Part shown: positions 59,201-64,000 of the stretch, piece by piece | Layout of the letters: every line of letters begins with the position of its first letter | Position numbering within the stretch: position 1 is the first letter of the stretch | Source: Austropuccinia psidii | Taxonomy: Eukaryota; Basidiomycota; Pucciniomycetes; Pucciniales; Sphaerophragmiaceae | Direction: 5' to 3' | Assembly: GCA_023105745.1 (NCBI GenBank) | Contig: JALGQZ010000003.1 | Coordinates: 73,568,696 to 73,632,695 of the forward strand | DNA length: 64,000 nt | Position numbers and translations under genes: made by a program | The notes under the pieces: generated by a model | The model's input: only the letters and a program-made list of their open reading frames with translations | Databases searched by the model: none | Told to the model about the DNA's origin: nothing

Positions 59201-59565
59201 GATTTAAAGGATAAGGTACCTTGATGCATTATTGCCACAGAATTTCCATAGGTGTTGATTTTTTGTTGGACAGGGGTTATGTTGGTGAGTAGACTGAGTC
59301 TATTTACCACAGATTTGCCTGCACCTGAGTCCAGGTAGATCTTATTTCCCTCGTCGATAGAGAAAATGGTATCCTCCTGGATAACAAAGACATCCGAATC
59401 AGAACTCAAGGCTTTCTCAGGTTCTGTAACCATGTGTGCTGATTGGATCTTCATCGAAGCTTGTAGTTTGGCAATCATGTTTTCTAAGTTCTCAAATCTC
59501 TTGTCGGAATCCGTCTTGTGGTTCACCTGAGAAACTGATTGGTTTTTTACATTCTTTTTCCCCAT
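56278..59565 (-). CDS. Element G Copia Pol (protease, integrase, RT, RNase H)
   Basis: 1095 codons. Protease Asp79-Ser-Gly (IYLDSGAGKS). Pre-integrase zinc site His197, His202, Cys227 and Cys230. Integrase Asp257 (HTDTLE), Asp319 (HTDRGGEF) and Glu355 (GVAERFNQ), with 35 residues between the last two. RT motif A Asp691 (QFDVKTAFLHG) and the HVDD box at 774-777 (Asp776 and Asp777). RNase H with WADADYA, TTEAEFIAM and ADVLTKPL. The frame is continuous with gag at 60270; the Met here is internal, and in an intact copy Pol would be made as one Gag-Pol protein. All catalytic residues that I can place are present. Confidence 0.93.
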   Translation of the reverse strand: MGKKNVKNQSVSQVNHKTDSDKRFENLENMIAKLQASMKIQSAHMVTEPEKALSSDSDVFVIQEDTIFSIDEGNKIYLDSGAGKSVVNRLSLLTNITPVQQKINTYGNSVAIMHQGTLSFKSIIIHPVYFAPNGPVSLLSVSQLLNHGIKPVIKDNVFLLKKGNSILASFKREGNLFASKIQPEKNYMTNTEDKDWHTILGHLSDSYLKHLFKEGKIKGDFKPSNDCEICQKAKIQNCPHNRALPSSTMAFHRLHTDTLEIAPVTEQGIKYVLVIVDDYSRYNRVYLMTNKSQAQGNIMAFVNEIHNKVNVIPAFLHTDRGGEFDSTSFRQFLFNKEISLKRGPANSPQTNGVAERFNQTLLTKILCLLAQSKIPIRLWNEAANHSSLLLNLLPHKAIGMNSPYEVLSLKNMTLEVPIKLERLMPFGLKTTVHVQKTSSKLSLRGETLRALTFEKHSDSMRFYDENLKNVRVTRNFSSPSIPVDRTLRQDIVSLPLPVVRDHVSDRSVMPLEDNIECSNRQASGCTSEVLQPNIKKNYAYVPYYDQAPRDISHQIDSRNIIEGSRRNGNPTDRILLADVVTYSKAINDPVESKHWEEAMNLEFDSLTSHNTGELVPYPKNGKVIGGMWRLTKKRNKYGEVYRYKARWVVLGNHQEHLLHYFDTWASVGQNKSFKVMMSLVVNSNYIPYQFDVKTAFLHGEMDTTVYVKLVKGFETAGKENWVWKLNNSLYGTKQAPRMWQLKLCSTLTKCGMTKAKSDDSLYLNHDKSLILHMHVDDGFLIGKKDSTIKTFLSELSKDFSLKSKVKPTQHLGYKLECYDNGSVGLSQPDLIKKLIHDNDMDESRSVKTLCNGNLMTEIDDDGEVVAVTPYQQAIGSLNYLAQHTRPDIMFTVNQLSRYSTKPTSKHWTAVKHLLRYLKGTMALVFVFSKAKAGNEATLAGWADADYANDKVDRKSISGYVITFLGNPICWWSKKQSVVAQLTTEAEFIAMNVCVKQLRWTSYLLTDIGYDMEKPVLYNDNSGATTISKQASLNANTKHIEVRFQYVRDLVMKKQLTVVQVGSGEMIADVLTKPLGLQKLTEVYQQLHLKEIRGVL
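56286..56304 (-). promoter_or_regulatory. Element G polypurine tract
   Basis: AAGGAGATCAGAGGAG on the minus strand directly before the 3' LTR. Confidence 0.75.
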
Positions 59566-59757
59566 CTTTCGACCTTTTCCTTTTAAATTTTGTCTGTGGT
59601 TCTGATTTGAGGGATTGGTAAACAGCGTCTGTTCATTGGATTGCTGTCTTCGTGAATGTTCAATGGCTACTCTATTTATGACAGCTGAAAGGGTGAACGG
59701 CCTAATGTCGTATAAAGTTTGAATTAGCCCTGTTAGTTCTCTATCGTTATTGAGACT

Positions 59758-60270
59758 TTAGATAAACATGGCTGCTGCCATGACTGGTGAGATTGACATT
59801 CCTAGTTCTTTGTCAACAGTGATAGAGTTGTAACGAGCAAAAATCTTTTGAAAACTATGGATGTGAGCTTGTAAAGAGGTTTCTGGCTCATATTTTAGAG
59901 ACATGAGCTCAAAGAATGTTTCACAGATAACTACAATTGAGTTTTTTCCACAAATCCTTCCCAGAGCTTCCCATGTGTTGTAGAAGGACGTTCTGTTATC
60001 TAATAGAACTCCTTCTAATTCAGTGCTGACACATCCCCACAGTAAAGACAAAGCACTGCTATTCTTTTGTTTGAATTTTGCATTTTGCTTTTGTGTTTCT
60101 GAGGGTGGCATGAGAAGATCATCATATCGTCTGGCGGTGAGGTAATTTTCCATCTGACAGCTCCACTGGACCCAGTTTGACTGATCAAGTTTGATCATCT
60201 TGGTTTTAAGATGAACCTCATCGTCTGACGATTCTTCGGAAGGAATGTTGATTTGTACTTCTGTAGACAT
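59758..60270 (-). CDS. Element G Gag (stops at an in-frame TAA)
   Basis: 170 codons. Copia-type Gag N-terminus: KLDQSNWVQWSCQMENYL, ALSLLWGCVS, NTWEALGRICG, and MSLKYEPETSLQAHIHSFQKI. The TAA at 59758-59760 falls within the Gag domain. The frame stays open from 59757 through the Met of Pol at 59565, so Gag-Pol is one frame of about 1330 codons with one stop. No CCHC zinc knuckle is visible in the basic Gag tail. A point mutation is likelier than a programmed stop, since Gag is cut short. Confidence 0.85.
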   Translation of the reverse strand: MSTEVQINIPSEESSDDEVHLKTKMIKLDQSNWVQWSCQMENYLTARRYDDLLMPPSETQKQNAKFKQKNSSALSLLWGCVSTELEGVLLDNRTSFYNTWEALGRICGKNSIVVICETFFELMSLKYEPETSLQAHIHSFQKIFARYNSITVDKELGMSISPVMAAAMFI

Positions 60271-60334
60271 ATCTAGATGTTGAAAAATTGTGTTCTATTC
60301 TGGTTTTTTTGTTGAATAAGATAGCAGATTTCAA

Positions 60335-60350
60335 CTAACTCTCACTACCA
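60335..60350 (-). promoter_or_regulatory. Element G primer-binding site
   Basis: On the minus strand TGGTAGTGAGAGTTAG follows the 5' LTR end directly. The TGG start matches the CCA end of a tRNA. Which tRNA is unknown. Confidence 0.7.
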
Positions 60351-60769
60351 TGCAATGAGTTATAGTTATATATCTTTAAATTGCTATGTTATCACAAATA
60401 TACAAAAAACCAGTAATAGTAACACTGAGGTTTCAACAGTAACAGTACGAACACTACGGATAAGATATTTTATAGATACAATAAGAAACACTCTAAACAA
60501 ACTCCAAGCCTCGTGAGTATTTAGAGTGAATATAATTGTAACAATAAAAAATCAGTTTATTAATGATATAATAAATTAAATAAATGAAGAAAGCTTTTGA
60601 TGATGATTTAATGGAATAAGAAAGGTTGCACTTTTATACACGTTAAATTTGTTTTTAAGTGGTGGAAAGAAATGCACGAAAAAGGTTAGATGACCGGAAA
60701 TCCTTGCGCTTAAACCTCACTTCCCAATCTTCTTACTCATTTGCTCGAAAGGGAGATCTATTCACAACA
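60351..60769 (-). repeat. Element G 5' LTR
   Basis: 419 bp, partner of 55867-56285. Confidence 0.92.
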
Positions 60770-60775
60770 CTTTCT

Positions 60776-61289
60776 TGTTGTGGGTTGGGTTTTCAAGCCA
60801 GCAAAGCTTGATAAGTGGCGAAATTTATTTGACGCGCATATTTATGTGTATCGACTTTTCTAGTCTTCTAAACTCTTCAAAACAAGAAATTTGTGATAAT
60901 TAGTAAGTGTGAAGATTAATTAATAGAAAAAAAACCTTTTAAGTCTTGTAGTTCTCAATGCTTTCTCAATCGGGCCTTTATTAGTTTTATTTAGTTCTGT
61001 CTTTCTCATCGTTTATTTCTTTTCATTAATGTAATCACCGAGGAGTTACTCTTTAGAACACCGTCATAATTTTGTACCAATTTTTAGTGTCTTATGGTAT
61101 ATAAGTCGTACCATTTGACCGTTGTAATGTCTCCCCATCTTTCAACGGTGTTTCTATTTTGTTTATCTCTTAAAACTCCTCAGGTGAAGTTTTTTCTCTT
61201 TATTACTATTTGTGCTTCAATATCTGCAATAAACTAAAACCCAATCTTTCGACGGTGTTTCTATTTTGTTTATCTCTTAAAACTCCTCA
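60776..61289 (+). repeat. Element H 5' LTR (left end tentative)
   Basis: TGTTG at 60776 and ...CTCCTCA at 61289, followed by GGTTATGGGCCCAGAAG. TATATAAG at about 61098 is a likely promoter. The 3' LTR is outside the window, so the ends cannot be confirmed. Confidence 0.6.
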
Positions 61290-61292
61290 GGT
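61137..61292 (+). repeat. 49-bp direct repeat at the H LTR end
   Basis: 61137-61185 and 61244-61292 agree except at one base. Both contain ACGGTGTTTCTATTTTG and end TCCTCAGGT. The first copy looks like an extra LTR end. The 58-bp spacer lacks obvious signals. Confidence 0.85.
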
Positions 61293-61384
61293 TATGGGCC
61301 CAGAAGCGTTATCAAATTAAAGAAATAAGTTTCTTTTACCGTTCAGAAAGATCCTACTACTAACGTAGTAGTAATAAGCTTTAC

Positions 61385-62140
61385 ATGAGCATTCCTAACT
61401 CAGACAGCTCCTCAGAATTCGAATCAAATTTAACTATGGATCCAAGTGGCATCCCTCCCAACGTGCAGCAAGCTGCTGGCTCAAATAAGCTTATCAACGC
61501 TAATCTACTTCGCGACCTGTCCCAACAAAGCCTGTCTCAATCCTTGGAAAGGATGAGCGTAATTGATCATCTTACTTCAACAAACTATGCAGTCTGGAGC
61601 AACAAAGTGAAGCTTGCTTTAAGCATGCGTAATCTTGATGCTTTTCTAATTCCCGAGTGGACCTCTTCCCTTAGAGAGGATGAAAGCAAGGAAAACTGCT
61701 TCCTCAGAAACAGTTGCAAGCAAATATATTGCTGGATGGGGGATCGGTTAGATGAGGAAAATTTCGACAAATTCTATGAACATGATCCCGAATTCTATGA
61801 TCCTGCTCTAATGTGGGTTAGGATAGAAAATCACTATTCTGCCTCCTCCGCTGAAAATTGTGCTTCCATCTTCAGGAAGATATTCAGCCTGTCAATGGAT
61901 GAATCGAATGTTAAAGATTTTATTATAGAAATACGACACCAATTCAACTTGTTAAGAATGGTGGGGAAGAAAATTTTTGATGTTAATACTCTCACTAAGG
62001 TTCTGGCGTTCTATGTTCTTCAGTCCCTTCCCTCAACCCTTCAAATGACTGCCAACAACATTTACCAATCAACAGAGATATCTGGAAGTATCCCTACCCT
62101 CGACAAAGTCTTATCTGAAATTGAAATCTCTCTATCTTGA
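61385..62140 (+). CDS. Element H Gag
   Basis: 251 codons from the first ATG after the leader. Copia Gag features: HLTSTNYAVWSNKVKLAL, CKQIYCWMGDRLDEEN, WVRIENHYSASSAEN, and KVLAFYVLQSLPSTLQ. It ends at TGA (62138-62140), and the same frame resumes at once with a CX..H-type zinc finger (KCRNGKHDPTAPHSENDCF), so the stop separates capsid from nucleocapsid. Either a CGA-type codon mutated to TGA, or readthrough. Confidence 0.88.
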   Translation: MSIPNSDSSSEFESNLTMDPSGIPPNVQQAAGSNKLINANLLRDLSQQSLSQSLERMSVIDHLTSTNYAVWSNKVKLALSMRNLDAFLIPEWTSSLREDESKENCFLRNSCKQIYCWMGDRLDEENFDKFYEHDPEFYDPALMWVRIENHYSASSAENCASIFRKIFSLSMDESNVKDFIIEIRHQFNLLRMVGKKIFDVNTLTKVLAFYVLQSLPSTLQMTANNIYQSTEISGSIPTLDKVLSEIEISLS

Positions 62141-64000
62141 AAAAATGAGCAATCGAAGGTTAGCTTCAATGCTTTAAGAGCTCAAGAAAACAAAAACCAA
62201 AAATGGAAATGTCGAAATGGAAAACATGACCCGACTGCACCTCATAGTGAAAATGATTGTTTTGAGCTGCATCCTGAGAAGCTGGAGGCATTTAGGGCCA
62301 GGAAAGTAGGGAGAGAAAAGGAAAAGGATTCTTCTCCAAAAATCTTTGCAACTTACTCTGCTAGTGCAATTTCCAGTAGCGCCATCTTAGATAGTGGAGC
62401 ATCCTACTCTATGTTCAAGGACAGTAGTCGTTTTGTGTCGGTGAGAGGAACCCAAATCTCTCTCTCATTGGCAGATGGAAGCAGTATAACCGCTTCTGAA
62501 ATTGGAACAGCAGTCATTCTTTCTAAAAACGGCCAGCCTATCTATCTTGAAAATTCTCTGGTCATCCCTTCAATCTCCATTCCTCTAATTGCCCTAGGAC
62601 CCTTTCTTAGAAAGAATTGCAGCTTGATCGGCAAAGGGGAGGTGGTTGAATTAGTCAGCAGTAATGGGGAAACGCTGTTGGCAGGGTCCCTGACTGATAG
62701 GGTAGTCTGTGTCAAGCTTGTGGAACCAAAGGCTAATCGAATTTCTTGTAGGGATGATGCTCTTACGATTCATAAAGCATTGGGTCATCCTAGCTTGCAG
62801 TATGCCACCAGGATGAGGCCAGACGTAGACTTCTCCTCAATCGATTGTGAAAATTGTATTCTTTCAAAATCTCATCGGCTTCCTTTTACCGGTTCCTTTC
62901 CATTGGCAAAAACGCCTTTAGAGTGTATTCACATGGACCTATGTGGACCTGTATCTCCACTTTCAAAAGGGAAGAACAGGTATATTCTTCAAATAATTGA
63001 TGGTTATTCGTGTTTCAGGTTTTCTTACTTGTTAAGTCAAAAATCTTTAGCGTTTGAGGCTTTTAAAGCCTTTAAGGCTTATGCTGAAACCCAAACTAAC
63101 TATAGGGTCAGGCAAGTGGTAACAGACAATGGAGGAGAATTCATTGGAAACAATTTCAAAACGTTATTCGCAAATGAAGGGATTGAATGTTTACTGACTG
63201 CTCCTCATACACCGCAACAAAACCCCTTTGCTGAACGAGCTAATAGAACCCTGCTCCAAAGAACAAGGTGTCTACTTCTGGACTCGAAATTGGATCACTC
63301 TTGGTGGGGAGAAGCCCTCTCCACAGCAACTTATTTACTGAACAGAACACCTGTTGCGTCGATTGGTTTCAAAATACCATTCTCGCTATTTTTTGGAAAA
63401 ACCCCAAAGACAGACAATCTTCATCCTTTCGGATGTCTTGTCTATATCAATATCGATAAGGCCAACCTCACTTCTAAGCTTTCCCCCCGTTCCAACAAGG
63501 GATTCTTCTTGGGTTACGATAAGGGCCATAGAAACTACAAAGTTTTTAATATGGTTACTGGTAAGCTGCAAATCACTCATGACTGCATCTTCCATGATAC
63601 ATCCGTTGGCCTAGAAAATTGCTCTGAAAATCCTGCAGAAGTCTTTACTGTTCCGTCTGTTGAAGCGTATGCTCCTGTTCCTGTCTTGACTGCTGCAGAG
63701 GTTGAGGATAGTAGTAGTGGTTCTTCTTGTGGCTCATCACCATCTCCCAGTTGTGCTCAGTCAGGTCATGCTGATGGTGACGATGCGGCTGAAAGTCGGT
63801 TGCCTGAGCCTGCTCGTTCACTGCCAAAAGGGTGGGTAATGGAAAATGTACCCGTAGTAGCTCCGAATAACATATCTTCTTCAATTGATACGTCAAATAT
63901 ACTGAACTCGCAGAGGAATAGAGGTCGAAATGTTGCTATGGCTGCTTCTATTCCCAAGAGCTACTCTCAGGCAATCTCTCATGAAAAATCAGTGGATTGG
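62141..64000 (+). CDS. Element H nucleocapsid, protease, integrase and start of RT (partial)
   Basis: Open in one frame from the gag stop to the window edge (620 codons). Zinc finger at about 62209-62285 (C..G.H...H....CF.LHPEKL). Protease ILDSGASYSMF at about 62387. Pre-integrase IHKALGHPS...CENC. Integrase Asp in HMDLCGP (about 62935), Asp in VTDNGGEF (about 63125) and Glu in FAERANR (about 63235), spaced about 35 residues apart. Then FGCLVY and GFFLGYD, and the acidic linker before RT. The usual Gly before (F/V)AER is Pro (QQNPFAERA). Part of a Gag-Pol polyprotein with no start of its own. Confidence 0.88.

Larger units (their letters stand above)
55867..60769 (-). mobile_element. Element G: nearly intact Copia element
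   Basis: 4903 bp with 419-bp LTRs (55867-56285 and 60351-60769) differing at three positions by eye, all transitions, and a perfect TSD, CTTTC (55862-55866 and 60770-60774). Minus-strand gag-pol, PBS and polypurine tract are all in place. One in-frame stop in gag is the only coding lesion I can see. Among the newest insertions in the window. Confidence 0.93.
60776..64000 (+). mobile_element. Element H: Copia element, 5' part (continues past the window)
   Basis: Putative 5' LTR (60776-61289), leader, gag and pol through integrase on the plus strand. RT, RNase H and the 3' LTR lie beyond 64000. Element G inserted just before its left end. The reading frame is open except for one TGA. Confidence 0.8.

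Overview
The window is a eukaryotic, AT-rich, repeat-dense stretch made almost entirely of nested LTR retrotransposons. I found no single-copy host gene, rRNA, tRNA or CRISPR array. Ty3/Gypsy chromovirus-type gag-pol, Ty1/Copia gag-pol, 5-bp target-site duplications (TSDs) and a candidate 72-nt intron indicate a fungal nuclear genome. The Gag/Pol proteins resemble those I remember from rust fungi (Pucciniales, particularly Austropuccinia psidii); that assignment is from memory and was not searched.

Layout. Names such as element A or LTR-C are local to this report. (1) 1-36576 plus LTR-C4 (36577-53372) is an old minus-strand Gypsy element, E1, which hosts almost everything else. Its pol (1-831 and 7033-7760) is split by element A (832-7032), a gag-only LTR element flanked by TGTAC. 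(2) At 7761-34726 lies a second minus-strand Gypsy element, E2. Its 3' LTR holds a solo LTR-D (8808-10731). Its pol holds two 'LTR-E' solo LTRs (14554-17686, itself split by a solo LTR-A; and 17844-19379). Its gag holds a solo LTR-C (21253-23277). Its 5' LTR holds a rearranged D-family element (25911-33890) that carries an internal inversion and 1.36 kb of foreign DNA. (3) The E1 gag start (34727-35117) is followed by a third LTR-E (35615-36356) and then LTR-C4. LTR-C4 is split by Copia element F (38276-53306), which is itself split by a young, almost complete Gypsy element D (41729-51784). (4) 53373-55866 holds older relics. (5) Copia element G (55867-60769, minus, TSD CTTTC) is nearly intact. 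(6) Copia element H (60776 to the window end, plus) has a 5' LTR, gag and the first part of pol.

How the parts relate. The Gypsy family D/C supplies gag, protease, reverse transcriptase (RT), RNase H and a chromodomain integrase. Element A has only gag but shares the same 15-nt primer-binding-site core, so it looks like a non-autonomous partner. Solo LTRs of families A, C, D and E, most with readable TSDs, record repeated LTR-LTR recombination. No full-length element here is free of lesions. The best preserved are D (one nonsense codon, one 7-nt deletion, and a catalytic Asp changed to His in RT) and G (one in-frame stop).

Most interesting points: the rearranged D element with captured DNA and a chimeric 392-aa ORF; its 958-bp inverted repeat, which could give hairpin RNA; a gag region whose second reading frame is the one conserved between elements; and the gag-only element with a 172-bp tandem array in its leader.
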